A stretch of DNA of 39,240 bases from an uncultured Clostridia bacterium (GCA_934454585.1 CAKSFP010000025.1:1-39240); one strand, 5' to 3'; shown: positions 7,415-15,157, counted from the stretch's first letter. Notes: generated from the sequence alone by a model not told the origin. Made by a program: numbers and translations.

Positions 7415-8112
7415 TACTGCTGTACCTCCAGCACTCCGAGCCACTTTTCGTATAGCTCCATAATAGCTCTTGAGTACGATGTACTATATACACCGGCATC
7501 CCAAAGCCTTTTTGCTCCGGTGCGGCCGCAGTTGTATGCCATAACCGCCAGCCCCTCATCACCGTAACGGGTTAGGTTTTCACCGAGGAGCATTACGCCG
7601 GCCTCAATGTTTCCCTTGTAGGTAAGGGGATCAATGCCTTTGTTACGCAGGTACTCAAAATTACAGCGGTTAATCTGCATAATGCCGTGATCGTCTGTCC
7701 TGCTTTCGGCATCCGGGTTAAAGCCGCTTTCTTTTTCTGCCACGGCCAAAGCCAGGGCAAAAGGTACATCGTACTTTTGGCAGCTTTCATACATTACTTT
7801 TTGCAAGTCATAATCAAGCGACAGCCCCGGCACACCTTTTGGGGTTTCGGCGGTGCTTGTGAGCTCAATTACTTTTGCTGTGGGCTCATCCGCACGGATC
7901 TTGGCAGCAATCTGTGTGCTTTTCGTTATGTCAGCTTGTCCGGCAAGTGTGTGGCTTGTAAGGTGATACCCAAAGAGCGTGCCAAGGGCAAATATTACAA
8001 GCACAATGCCGATAATTACGAGCCACGCAATACGGTTGTTACGCTGTCTTATTTTTCGTTTCCGTATGGCGGCAAGCTCACGCTCTTTGGCTCTCTGTTG
8101 TTCGGGTTTCAT
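7414..8112 (-). CDS. Membrane-anchored lytic transglycosylase (SLT domain)
   Basis: 232 aa: a basic cytoplasmic N-terminus (1-28), one membrane segment (about 29-48, AWLVIIGIVLVIFALGTLFG), an extracellular linker, and a C-terminal SLT domain from about residue 100. The catalytic glutamate is E128 in the EKESGFNP motif, followed by GIMQIN and the AYNCG motif. The enzyme cleaves the MurNAc-GlcNAc bond of peptidoglycan from the outer face of the membrane. It overlaps the antirepressor gene by 4 nt. A muralytic enzyme inside an early replication module is unusual for a phage; DNA entry, or conjugation if the element is integrative, are possible reasons. That is speculation from position. Confidence 0.87.
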   Translation of the reverse strand: MKPEQQRAKERELAAIRKRKIRQRNNRIAWLVIIGIVLVIFALGTLFGYHLTSHTLAGQADITKSTQIAAKIRADEPTAKVIELTSTAETPKGVPGLSLDYDLQKVMYESCQKYDVPFALALAVAEKESGFNPDAESRTDDHGIMQINRCNFEYLRNKGIDPLTYKGNIEAGVMLLGENLTRYGDEGLAVMAYNCGRTGAKRLWDAGVYSTSYSRAIMELYEKWLGVLEVQQ

Positions 8113-8840
8113 TGTTCGCCATCCTCCTTTTCGGCCGTTTCCTCAAGGCTGTTTAACAGCATCACGAGGGAGGTATACCTTTCTTGCTTTGGAAAACGCC
8201 GCCCGGTTTCATAAGAGCGCAAAACCTCAACACTTATGCCGCTTACTTTTCCGAGCTCTTGCAGACTTATGCCTGTTTTGGCTTTTACCCGTGTAATTCT
8301 TTCGGCAATGTCGGAGGTGTCCGGTCTTACGGATGCACCGGTTGCGATCTGGGGAATATCCCAACCGCCTTTTGATAAAAGTGCAAGCACGATGCCCAGC
8401 CGTTCACTCTTGCAAGTGGCAATAAGCCTGGCAGCCGAAAGATAATCATCCGGGGAAAGTAACCTCATCGGTGCAACGGTGTCATCGTTTTTCAAAGCCA
8501 TACCGGCTGAATACACGCCTGTTTTGCGTATCATAGGCAAAACGCTTGATGTAACCCACCGCTTAAACTCTTTTGCGGATGGCAGCTTGCTTGTAAGTAT
8601 CAAGCTGTATAACCCGCTTTCGTTTATAAGTACCGGCTTTGTTTCTCTGCCGTTGGTGTCGCAAATTGCTACCCCCGTTAGCTTGTCCTCGCTGTCAACC
8701 CTCTTTGCCAGGGCATCCCTTGTGTTGGCGTAGCCCAAAATGCTTGCCACATCCCTGCCTACAAAATAGGGGATGTTTTCAATGGTAATTGAGCGTATCT
8801 CGCCAAACTCCGCATTACTGAATGTTTGCAGCTCATTCAT
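8109..8840 (-). CDS. Phage antirepressor: Bro-N domain plus C-terminal HTH
   Basis: 243 aa. Residues 1-110 are a Bro-N domain (IPYFVGRDVASILGYANTRD, then INESGLYSLILTSKLPSAKE and FKRWVTSSVLPMIRKTG). The C-terminal part carries an XRE-like helix-turn-helix (TGISLQELGKVSGISVEVLR, then a YETGRRFPK tail). Bro-N antirepressors bind DNA or the lysogeny repressor and promote induction. The usual C-terminal KilAC domain is replaced here by an HTH. The start at 8840 has GGAGG with 9-nt spacing, and the gene overlaps the upstream HTH gene by 8 nt. Likely regulated from the repeat-bearing leader at 9131-9202. Confidence 0.87.
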   Translation of the reverse strand: MNELQTFSNAEFGEIRSITIENIPYFVGRDVASILGYANTRDALAKRVDSEDKLTGVAICDTNGRETKPVLINESGLYSLILTSKLPSAKEFKRWVTSSVLPMIRKTGVYSAGMALKNDDTVAPMRLLSPDDYLSAARLIATCKSERLGIVLALLSKGGWDIPQIATGASVRPDTSDIAERITRVKAKTGISLQELGKVSGISVEVLRSYETGRRFPKQERYTSLVMLLNSLEETAEKEDGEQ

Positions 8841-9090
8841 TTTGTTTTACGCCTCCTTGTCTTTTGCCTCGCCTTTTAAGGCTTTCCAGCATTGTTTTTT
8901 GTGCAAGCTCTGCATCATACCCGGCACGGCCGTTGGCATCAATCTCTCCTGTGCTGCCACGGTTAAGCTCCCGGTAAATCGTACTGATATGCACGCCGAG
9001 TGTGTCCGCAATATCCGGCAGGGTTGCACCTGCGTTGTACTGTTCCTCAAAATGTTTCCTATCCTCATAGGTAAAATATTTGCAAGTGAT
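8833..9090 (-). CDS. Small helix-turn-helix protein (HTH_38/IS30-N-like), start codon not canonical
   Basis: An open frame on the minus strand reads KYFTYEDRKHFEEQYNAGA, then LPDIADTLGVHISTIYRELN, and ends at 8833, overlapping the antirepressor start. The second stretch is a helix-turn-helix of the type seen at the N-terminus of IS30 transposases and in small phage regulators. AAGGAGG stands at the right place, but the codon 8 nt downstream is ATC (9088-9090), with no ATG, GTG or TTG in that frame until after the HTH has begun. A weak non-canonical start, a mutated start or a sequence error is possible. About 85 aa if ATC is used. It would be the first gene of the phage operon and perhaps its regulator. 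Confidence 0.6.
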   Translation of the reverse strand: MTCKYFTYEDRKHFEEQYNAGATLPDIADTLGVHISTIYRELNRGSTGEIDANGRAGYDAELAQKTMLESLKRRGKRQGGVKQNE

Positions 9091-9130
9091 AAGGTTTCCC
9101 TCCTTTCCGTTTTTCGGCCAAAAAAAAATA

Positions 9131-9202
9131 ATGTGCGAAAGGCAATAACCTTACGCACATTTAGGTGTGTTGTTGAGGCTTTTACCTTTCGCACATATTA
9201 TA
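9131..9202 (-). promoter_or_regulatory. Leader of the phage operon: three ATGTGCGwAAGG repeats, terminator-like hairpin and -10 box
   Basis: ATGTGCGAAAGG occurs at 9131-9142 (plus), and its inverted forms CCTTACGCACAT at 9149-9160 and CCTTTCGCACAT at 9185-9196. On the minus strand a TATAAT (9202-9197) lies just upstream of the first copy, without a clear -35. The inner pair forms a 12-bp stem with a 6-nt loop followed by TATTTTTTTT in the minus direction, which looks like an intrinsic terminator or attenuator 40 nt before the first gene. The same sequences may be repressor operators. Confidence 0.55.
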
Positions 9203-9237
9203 AAACTCTTTTTTATCAAAAAAATATCAGAAAATCA

Positions 9238-9267
9238 TTGACATAAAATCAACAAATGTGTTATTAT
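9238..9267 (+). promoter_or_regulatory. Sigma-A-type promoter facing the IVP-like gene
   Basis: TTGACA at 9238-9243 and TATTAT at 9262-9267, spacer 18. It points toward the four-helix-bundle pseudogene and tRNA-Leu, and is divergent from the phage operon. Confidence 0.55.
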
Positions 9268-9289
9268 AGAATAGTTGAAAAATTGATAA

Positions 9290-9687
9290 TTGAAAATGGA
9301 AAGTTGAAAGTGAGTAATCAAATGGAAAATGTTATCGAAATTAAAAGCTTTGACTTTGCAGTTAGAATTGTCAATTTGTACAAGTATTTAACCGCAATCA
9401 AGAAAGAATATGTTCTTTCAAAGCAATTGCTTCGCAGCGGTACAAGTGTCGGTGCAAATGTTGCTGAGGCTGAACAAGCGCAAAGCAGACCGGATTTTGT
9501 TTCGAAGATGAATATTGCATTAAAAGAGACCTCTGAAACAAAATATTGAATTAAACTTCTGAAAGCAACCGACTTTCTTTCTGAAAAAGAAAGTTCTTCG
9601 CTTTTATCTGATTGTGTTGAATTGGAAAAATTGTTGGTAAGCATCATAAAATCATCAAAACAATAATTTTCAATTTTCCATTTTCAA
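9290..9687. repeat. Inverted repeats flanking the four-helix-bundle gene
   Basis: TTGAAAATGGAAAGTTGAAA (9290-9309) is answered by its reverse complement at 9668-9687 with two or fewer mismatches. The pair brackets the IVP-type gene and would form a long-range stem, as flanking stems do around 23S rRNA intervening sequences. It may mark a small mobile cassette. Confidence 0.65.
9322..9666 (+). pseudogene. Four-helix bundle protein (23S rRNA IVP / S23 family), interrupted by TGA
   Basis: From ATG 9322 the frame reads MENVIEIKSFDFAVRIVNLY, then LLRSGTSVGANVAEAEQAQS, both typical of the four-helix-bundle family encoded in 23S rRNA intervening sequences (TIGR02436 type). It stops at a TGA at 9547-9549. 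The same frame continues as IKLLKATDFLSEKESSSLLS and on for 38 codons to a TAA at 9664-9666. Family members usually have a tryptophan at the position of the TGA (pattern TxYWxxLL), so a TGG-to-TGA change is the simplest explanation. Other genes here end in TGA, so it is not recoded genome-wide. No strong ribosome binding site precedes ATG 9322; an upstream in-frame start at 9256 is possible. The function of the family is unknown. Confidence 0.75.
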
Positions 9688-9702
9688 CTTTCGATTTAAT
9701 AT

Positions 9703-9786
9703 GCGGATGTGGCGAAATTGGCATACGCGCAAGATTTAGGTTCTTGTGCCTTCGGCGTGCAGGTTCGACCCCTGTCATCCGCACCA
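9703..9786 (+). tRNA. tRNA-Leu (anticodon UAG)
   Basis: The 7-bp acceptor stem GCGGATG/CATCCGC is followed by an encoded CCA (9784-9786). The anticodon stem CAAGA/TCTTG encloses the loop TTTAGGT, giving anticodon TAG. A variable arm with a CCTTCGG core fits a class II leucine tRNA, and the T-arm CAGGTTCGACCCCTG is intact. The gene stands between the phage block and chromosomal genes, a classic integration position, but no attachment-site duplication can be tested because the other end of the element is outside the window. Confidence 0.95.
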
Positions 9787-9788
9787 TG

Positions 9789-9820
9789 TCGGAACGGACT
9801 TTGCTCCGTTCCGATTTTTC
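9789..9820 (+). terminator. Intrinsic terminator after tRNA-Leu
   Basis: A perfect 10-bp stem TCGGAACGGA / TCCGTTCCGA with loop CTTTGC, followed by TTTTTC. Confidence 0.85.
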
Positions 9821-9865
9821 TTTGCAGAAAAATCAGTCACACGCGCCGTCGTTCCTCCTCTTTCG

Positions 9866-9946
9866 CAAAAAGGCACGCTCGGCTCGCCTGTTCGCTTGTA
9901 AACGCGCCCACAACGGCTCACAGTCGCTACCACCTTTTTGCGAGTA
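9866..9946. repeat. Long hairpin element with a GCTCG...TCGCT loop
   Basis: Arms TCGCAAAAAGG and CCTTTTTGCGA enclose a loop of about 59 nt. The loop contains GCTCG near its start and TCGCT near its end, as in the elements at 20194-20269 and 28597-28679. Gene-free otherwise. Confidence 0.55.
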
Positions 9947-9990
9947 CGCCTGCGGCGTGAATATCTCAACGGTTCGGTACTGCCGAAAAG

Positions 9991-10056
9991 AGCACACCGC
10001 GGTGTGCTCTCAGACTGTCAAAAAAGCAGACAGGGCAAAACCCTGTCTGCTTTTCT
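9991..10056. terminator. Palindrome and bidirectional terminator between tRNA-Leu and the deacetylase remnant
   Basis: A perfect palindrome around GAGCACACCGCGGTGTGCTC (near 9991-10010) is followed by a stem GCAGACAGGG / CCCTGTCTGC (10026-10050). The stem is flanked by six A on the left (a T-run for minus transcripts) and TTTTCTGTT on the right, so it can stop transcription from both sides. It closes the leftward unit of the secreted protein. Confidence 0.7.
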
Positions 10057-10080
10057 GTTATATATAACGGTTGAAATCTG

Positions 10081-10329
10081 TCAATATTTAATTTCGCCGC
10101 CCCTGATTGTCTCTCCGGGAGCGATTTCTGTATTCACGCCGTTTATCCGCGCATAAATCGTCATGTCCGAATTATTCGTCACGGTTTTTGGGTCGTTCTT
10201 TTTCAATCGGCGCACTGCCTGTATATAATCGTGTATCGCCATGTTGGTGTCGATGTACACGCCGTCATCATAGCTGAATGTTGCCGCTTTGTCAGTATAT
10301 CCCTTCCAGAGTATCTCTACCGTATCACC
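10081..10329 (-). pseudogene. Remnant of a polysaccharide deacetylase with its catalytic core deleted
   Basis: A minus-strand frame reads EILWKGYTDKAATFSYDDGV, the N-terminal beta strand and first catalytic Asp-Asp motif of NodB-type polysaccharide deacetylases. It then passes directly into NMAIHDYIQAVRRLKKNDPK and a short beta-rich tail ending GGEIKY at 10081, which resembles the C-terminal appendage of such Clostridia proteins. The His-x3-His metal site and the remaining barrel are absent. No ATG, GTG or TTG follows the GGAGG at 10327-10331, so the start is lost as well. The remnant lies 5 nt downstream of the large secreted protein. The assignment rests on memory of family patterns and is moderately sure; a small unrelated protein remains possible. 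Confidence 0.5.
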
Positions 10330-10334
10330 TCCCG

Positions 10335-12278
10335 TTACCGAGTTGCCGTAAAAACCGATGAGGCTTTGAGCGGTGTCAATGTATCATCCTGCCAAATATA
10401 GAGTGCAAGCTTAGCCGCGCCGCTGAGACTGAGCGTATCGCTTGCCGAAACAACCTCGCCCGCCGACGGTGTTATCTCCACTCTCTGCACACCGAGAAGT
10501 GTGGTTAATTCCGAATCGTATATTGCCGCATAGCCGACAATTTTTTTGCTCTCTGCCGCCTTGGAGTATGCGGACACCGTTACTGTCAGATTTCCGCTCG
10601 GGCTGAAGTTTTCCGCAATCTCCCCGTTGCCGAGCGTGCCTTTTATCATAACAACGGTATCTCCTGCTGCTCCGGTTGTGAATGTGAGCAGGTCGCCGGA
10701 GAAATACTGATCGTACATGTCTTTTGCAATGTTGCTTGCATAACTGAGCGTATAGCTTGTCTCGGGTTTAAGTACATGCAGCGGTTTTATGATAAAATTA
10801 TTCTTATTGTTAGTATCAAAATTTATGCTTATCGGAACAGTTGTTTCGCCGTTTGTCTCTTTGAGGACTATTGCTCCGTCTTTGCTGAAATTACTTGTGT
10901 GTATAGGATTGTTTCCCTCAAATGTAAAGCTTGCGTCATCTATTGCAACATTTTCGGTTGTTCCATCTATAAGCCGCGCTTTAGGTGCGGACGGATTGCA
11001 TATCTGAACATCGTCAAGATCAAGTGCGCTTGCTGTGTCTTTCAGATACCACTCCATACGAGCGCCATTTGTGAAGTCCCAATTAGTGTTTGCCTTATAT
11101 CCAAGGTAAGTATTATCTGCAAATACGGTAGCATCACAGCCTTTGTTGCCTGTCCGCGGTGTTATCTTTATCCTGTATGTGTGCCAATTGCCGTCATTGG
11201 CGTTTTTGGTTGTTCCGCCGATTATGGGGGATGAAACCGTTCCGTTGCTGTTCTGCACAAAATCAATACGAGTTCCGTTCTGTAATCTTAATGTCGCCTT
11301 AAATGTCGATGTGCCCGTCATACGCGCACGGAATTTAATCACTGTCGGTTTGCCCTCGGCAAATGTTATTCCGCTTGTGTTGGCTCCGACAATACACTGT
11401 GAGTATTCTGCAGCCACTCCTGTATTGGGTGTGATTTGCCAATAGGTATTGCCGTCCGCAGTGTCAAACTTGCCGGTACAAAAAGCTGAACTTCTCGTAA
11501 ATCCGTTAACAGTTTCATTCATAGTGCTCTTTACATGAGTAAAGTTTTCATATATATAATCGTTTTCAAGATAAAATCCGTCGCTAACGGTTATATCGTC
11601 TATTAAAGTATTGTTGAGTCCGTTAGAGTCGGAATTAAATCGTACATATGCATTGCTCCATCCGGTTGAAATGCTCTTTGAAAACTCCTTGACCGTGTTT
11701 GAATTTGCGTCATATACCCGAGCGGTAATTGTCTTGTTAGGCTTATCAAATATCACACGAACCGGGTAGTAATAGTTATTTGACAATTTTTCATTCGGTG
11801 TTATAGGAGTAGCGCCCGAAGCCAACCATGTCTTAAGTGCTCCTCCGTTAAAACCTACGAGATTCTGATTAACTTCCTTGGTGCCGTCGTTATACCGAAA
11901 CGCGATAAGTGAACTGCTTTCTTTACTTTTATCCGGGATAGCTATGTAATAATCAAGAACCGTTACATCGAATTTATTGAATACTTCTTTCTTCGTATCT
12001 ACATAATTAGCCTTATTAGCAGAACTTAAACTTATCGACTTGCCCGAACCTGCTAACGGCAAGCTTACTATGGAAGCACTTGACGCATCCGCAATCTTCT
12101 CGATTACACTGCTCTTTCCGGCATTTATTTCATCTATAGTGAGTGTTTCAAAATCCTCCGTCACGCTGCCACGGCGGTAACCCTCATTAACCGCGCTCAC
12201 CGTCATCCCCGAGAACAGGCAGGACGCACACAACACCGCAGCGACGGTGAGGGTCGTAAGCTTTTTGAATAACCTCAT
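10335..12278 (-). CDS. Large secreted protein with Ig-like (Big_5-type) domain
   Basis: About 647 aa from the ATG at 12278, chosen over the TTG six nt upstream because AAGGATGG has good spacing to it. The N-terminus is a signal peptide (basic MRLFKKL, hydrophobic core, cleavage after VSA). Two long regions rich in beta strand, Asn, Thr and Ser (about 30-220 and 225-420) look like concanavalin-like or carbohydrate-binding folds. Then follows an Ig-like domain with KPETSYTLSYASNIAKDMYD and ending LLTFTTG, as in Big_5/SbsA-type repeats, and a C-terminal beta domain. No catalytic motif is recognised. It is probably an extracellular or cell-surface protein acting on or binding polysaccharide, consistent with the divergent sugar transporter. 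It is released rather than anchored, as no LPxTG or SLH motif is seen. Confidence 0.75.
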   Translation of the reverse strand: MRLFKKLTTLTVAAVLCASCLFSGMTVSAVNEGYRRGSVTEDFETLTIDEINAGKSSVIEKIADASSASIVSLPLAGSGKSISLSSANKANYVDTKKEVFNKFDVTVLDYYIAIPDKSKESSSLIAFRYNDGTKEVNQNLVGFNGGALKTWLASGATPITPNEKLSNNYYYPVRVIFDKPNKTITARVYDANSNTVKEFSKSISTGWSNAYVRFNSDSNGLNNTLIDDITVSDGFYLENDYIYENFTHVKSTMNETVNGFTRSSAFCTGKFDTADGNTYWQITPNTGVAAEYSQCIVGANTSGITFAEGKPTVIKFRARMTGTSTFKATLRLQNGTRIDFVQNSNGTVSSPIIGGTTKNANDGNWHTYRIKITPRTGNKGCDATVFADNTYLGYKANTNWDFTNGARMEWYLKDTASALDLDDVQICNPSAPKARLIDGTTENVAIDDASFTFEGNNPIHTSNFSKDGAIVLKETNGETTVPISINFDTNNKNNFIIKPLHVLKPETSYTLSYASNIAKDMYDQYFSGDLLTFTTGAAGDTVVMIKGTLGNGEIAENFSPSGNLTVTVSAYSKAAESKKIVGYAAIYDSELTTLLGVQRVEITPSAGEVVSASDTLSLSGAAKLALYIWQDDTLTPLKASSVFTATR

Positions 12279-12346
12279 TTCCAATCCATCCTTTCTTTCA
12301 TTTCATAAATTTTTGGCGAAATCCGCCGTTTATTTTGCTGAATCCA

Positions 12347-12375
12347 ATATAACACACGGCGGAACGGGGTGTAAA
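12347..12375 (-). promoter_or_regulatory. Promoter of the secreted-protein gene
   Basis: On the minus strand TTTACA (12375-12370) and TTATAT (12352-12347) are separated by 17 nt. The -10 lies about 70 nt before the start codon. The rest of the 338-nt divergent region up to 12616 holds no gene I can support. Confidence 0.55.
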
Positions 12376-12528
12376 GAAATCGTTTCGGTGAAATGAAACA
12401 GTTTTTGATAAGGTGCGGACAATGCACAATTCATAATCCGCAATTAATAATGCACATACGCAAAACGGAGCACAGCCCTTGCGCCGCGGCACATATCAGA
12501 AACTGTATCCTTTTTCGCAATTGGTTTC

Positions 12529-12558
12529 TTGTATCGGCACGGAGGGGTGTGATACAAT
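12529..12558 (+). promoter_or_regulatory. Possible promoter/operator of the ABC transporter operon
   Basis: TTGTAT (12529-12534) and TACAAT (12553-12558) with an 18-nt spacer. The sequence also forms an inverted repeat TTGTATC / GATACAA, which could be an operator. About 60 nt before the lipoprotein start. Confidence 0.4.
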
Positions 12559-12616
12559 GGCATCAAGTGATAAAAGAAAAATTCGCAACCAAATATTTTT
12601 TTCGGGAAGGGGAATT

Positions 12617-14170
12617 ATGATGAAACATTCAAAAATGAAAATGCGCACATTCGCCTGCGCATCGGCGGCGATGATTGCCGCAATGTCGCTCGGCGGCTGC
12701 GGCTCAAACGAAACCGCGCAGACAGGCGGCAAGATAACTATCAAATGGTGGACAAATCTGTTTCCGCATGTGTCACAGACCGCGACCAACTTCGGCGATG
12801 TGCCGCTGTATCAGGAACTGGAGAAACGGCTTAATGTAAACCTGGAGTTCATTCACCCGGCTGCGGGACAGGAATCGCAGAGTTTTAACATAATGGTGGC
12901 GTCGGGCGATCTGCCGGACATAATAGAGCATGACTTCACCACATATGACGGCGGCCCGCAAAAGGCTATTGACGACGGCGTAATCATAGAACTGGACGAT
13001 TACCTGAAAGATGCGCCGAACTACAAAAAACTGCTCGACTCCGACAGCGAGATTAACAAACAGGTCATCACCGACTCCGGCAAGCATTACACATTTGCAT
13101 GGATACGCGGAGACGAAAGCCTGATGTGCTGGCAGGGTCCTCAGGTGAGAAAAGACCTGCTCGACAAAGCCGGACTCAGCCTGCCCGAGACGATTGACGA
13201 CTGGGACACGGCGCTTAGGGCATTCAAATCGATGGGCGTGCAGTATCCGCTCTCCGTCACAAGCAAAGATTTTTACTTCAGCGGAGCATGGAGCGTGGGC
13301 GACAGCTACTATGTGGACAACGGCAAGGTCAAGTACGGTCCGGCAGAACCGGGATACAAATCCTATGTGGAAAAGATGAACGAATGGTACAAAGAGGGTC
13401 TGCTCGACCCGGATTTCTTTGCTCAGGACGGCAAGACCTATGAGGCAAAAATCACCTCGGGTCAGGTGGGCGCATACTTCGGCGCGGTCGGCGGAGCAAT
13501 GGGCAAATACATACCCGTGCTTAAAGAGAAAGACCCGGGCATAGAACTCTCAGGCACAAAATACCCGGTACTCACCAAGGGCGACACCCCGAAATTCGGT
13601 CAGAAAGACTTTGCATACTACCCCACAACGAGCGTGTCCATATCCACACAGTGCAAGAATGTGCCCGAGGTGGTCAAATTCCTCGACTACGGCTACAGCG
13701 AGGAAGGGCATATGCTCTACAACTTCGGCATAGAGGGCACATCGTATGAGATGGCAGACGGTTACCCCAAGTACACAGACCTCATCACAAACAACCCCGA
13801 CGGACTCTCCATGCAGCACGCAATGAGCCGCTACATGGCGTCGGCATACGGCGGACCGTTTGTGCAGGACAAGAGATACTTTGAGCAATATATGCCCTAT
13901 GACGAGCAGAAAGAAGCCGTTGCACTCTGGGTGCAGCACGACGACAGGCAGAGGATGCCCATGGTATCGTACACATCGGACGAGAGCGCAAGCATGACGA
14001 GCAAAGCAACGGCGGTAAGTTCGCTTATAAAAGAAAATGTGGTAAAATTCATAACAGGTCAGCGCAGCATGGACGAATGGGACAGCTTTGTGGCACAGCT
14101 GCACAGCGCAGGTCTGGACGACATCATAGCTATCCGTCAGAGCGCACTTGACAGATACAACAACAGATAG
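12617..14170 (+). CDS. Extracellular solute-binding lipoprotein of an Lpl-type sugar ABC transporter
   Basis: About 517 aa from ATG 12617 (ATG 12620 is equally placed behind GGGAAGGGG). A lipoprotein signal peptide ends in the lipobox L-G-G-C (MSLGGCGSNE), so the mature protein is lipid-anchored outside the membrane. The body shows family 1 solute-binding features: ITIKWWTN strand, LPDIIEHDF, IIELDDYLKDAPNYKKLL, QYPLSVTSKDF, and a C-terminal MDEWDSFVAQLHSAGLDDI. It captures an oligosaccharide and delivers it to the two permeases downstream. The family (LplA/LipO) usually relies on a shared ATPase (MsmK/UgpC) encoded elsewhere; none is visible here. The ligand is unknown. Confidence 0.88.
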   Translation: MMKHSKMKMRTFACASAAMIAAMSLGGCGSNETAQTGGKITIKWWTNLFPHVSQTATNFGDVPLYQELEKRLNVNLEFIHPAAGQESQSFNIMVASGDLPDIIEHDFTTYDGGPQKAIDDGVIIELDDYLKDAPNYKKLLDSDSEINKQVITDSGKHYTFAWIRGDESLMCWQGPQVRKDLLDKAGLSLPETIDDWDTALRAFKSMGVQYPLSVTSKDFYFSGAWSVGDSYYVDNGKVKYGPAEPGYKSYVEKMNEWYKEGLLDPDFFAQDGKTYEAKITSGQVGAYFGAVGGAMGKYIPVLKEKDPGIELSGTKYPVLTKGDTPKFGQKDFAYYPTTSVSISTQCKNVPEVVKFLDYGYSEEGHMLYNFGIEGTSYEMADGYPKYTDLITNNPDGLSMQHAMSRYMASAYGGPFVQDKRYFEQYMPYDEQKEAVALWVQHDDRQRMPMVSYTSDESASMTSKATAVSSLIKENVVKFITGQRSMDEWDSFVAQLHSAGLDDIIAIRQSALDRYNNR

Positions 14171-14184
14171 GAGAGAAAAGTCTT

Positions 14185-15141
14185 ATGACAAAGGTAAACA
14201 GCGGCGCAACCGCCGTCAAATCCGAAAATTCCGGCTTTTTTCACGGCTGGGCGGCAGATATATCGCGGCACAAATGCATTTATCTGCTGGCGCTGCCGGT
14301 CATAGTGTACTACATAATGTTTCAATATGTGCCTATGTACGGCGCACTGATAGCGTTTCAGGACTATGTGCCGGCAAAAGGCATGCTCGGCAGCGCATGG
14401 GTCGGGGCAAAGCACTTTATGGATTTCTTCCGTGACCCGTACTTCCTGAGACTGCTCAAGAACACCCTTGCGATAAGCATATTGAGCATAGTGTTCGGAT
14501 TCCCGGCGCCGGTGATATTTGCCCTGCTGCTCAACGAGATACGCAGCACCGGGTTCAAAAAGGTTGTGCAAACCACGACATATCTGCCGCACTTCATCTC
14601 CATGATGGTCGTGTGCGGAATGATTGTCACCTTCACGGGCAGAAACGGTTTTATCAACGACATAATCGCATTCTTCGGCGGTGAGCGGAGCAATCTGCTC
14701 ACGCGCCCGGAGTGTTTCCGCCCGATATACATCATATCGGACATATGGCAGTCGGTGGGCTGGAGCAGCATCATCTACCTGTCGGCAATCGCCGGCATAG
14801 ACACCGAGCAGTATGAGGCGGCGTCCATCGACGGCGCATCCAAGCTGAAACAGATATGGCATGTGACTCTGCCCGGCATACTGCCGACGGTGACGATAAT
14901 GTTCATCCTGCGGCTCGGCGCAATAATGTCTGTCGGCTACGAGAAGATTATTCTGCTCTACAACGACATGACCTTTGAGACGGCGGATGTCATATCATCA
15001 TATGTATACCGCCGCGGCATAGAGGGCGCGCAGTACAGCTACAGTGCGGCGGTCAGCCTGTTCAACTCGGTTGTCAACTTTGCCATAGTCATCATATCAA
15101 ACAAAATCAGCAAACGCGTGGGCGAAACCGCGCTGTGGTAA
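14185..15141 (+). CDS. Sugar ABC transporter permease, LplB-like
   Basis: 318 aa, about six membrane segments. The N-terminal segment YLLALPVIVYYIMFQYVPMY and the GFKKVVQTTTYLPHFISMMV stretch are typical of LplB-type permeases. The EAA loop contacting the ATPase is YEAASIDGASKLKQIWHVTL. It starts 15 nt after the lipoprotein gene with GGAGAG as ribosome binding site. It forms a heterodimer with the next gene product. Confidence 0.92.
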   Translation: MTKVNSGATAVKSENSGFFHGWAADISRHKCIYLLALPVIVYYIMFQYVPMYGALIAFQDYVPAKGMLGSAWVGAKHFMDFFRDPYFLRLLKNTLAISILSIVFGFPAPVIFALLLNEIRSTGFKKVVQTTTYLPHFISMMVVCGMIVTFTGRNGFINDIIAFFGGERSNLLTRPECFRPIYIISDIWQSVGWSSIIYLSAIAGIDTEQYEAASIDGASKLKQIWHVTLPGILPTVTIMFILRLGAIMSVGYEKIILLYNDMTFETADVISSYVYRRGIEGAQYSYSAAVSLFNSVVNFAIVIISNKISKRVGETALW

Positions 15142-15157
15142 GAAAGGGATATTGCAA

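Noticed and set aside
6923..7567. Plus-strand Gly/Ala/Val-rich frame of 214 codons
   Set aside because: It mirrors the Ala/Pro linker of the minus-strand phage protein and crosses several real genes.
9547..9549. TGA read as tryptophan or selenocysteine in the IVP-like gene
   Set aside because: Other genes here (argJ, the AraC-type regulator) end in TGA, TGG is used for Trp throughout, and no SECIS-like hairpin directly follows.
9703..9786. tRNA-Leu 3' end as a proven attachment site of the phage block
   Set aside because: No integrase and no repeated tRNA 3' segment is visible; the other end of the element lies outside the window, so only the position is suggestive.
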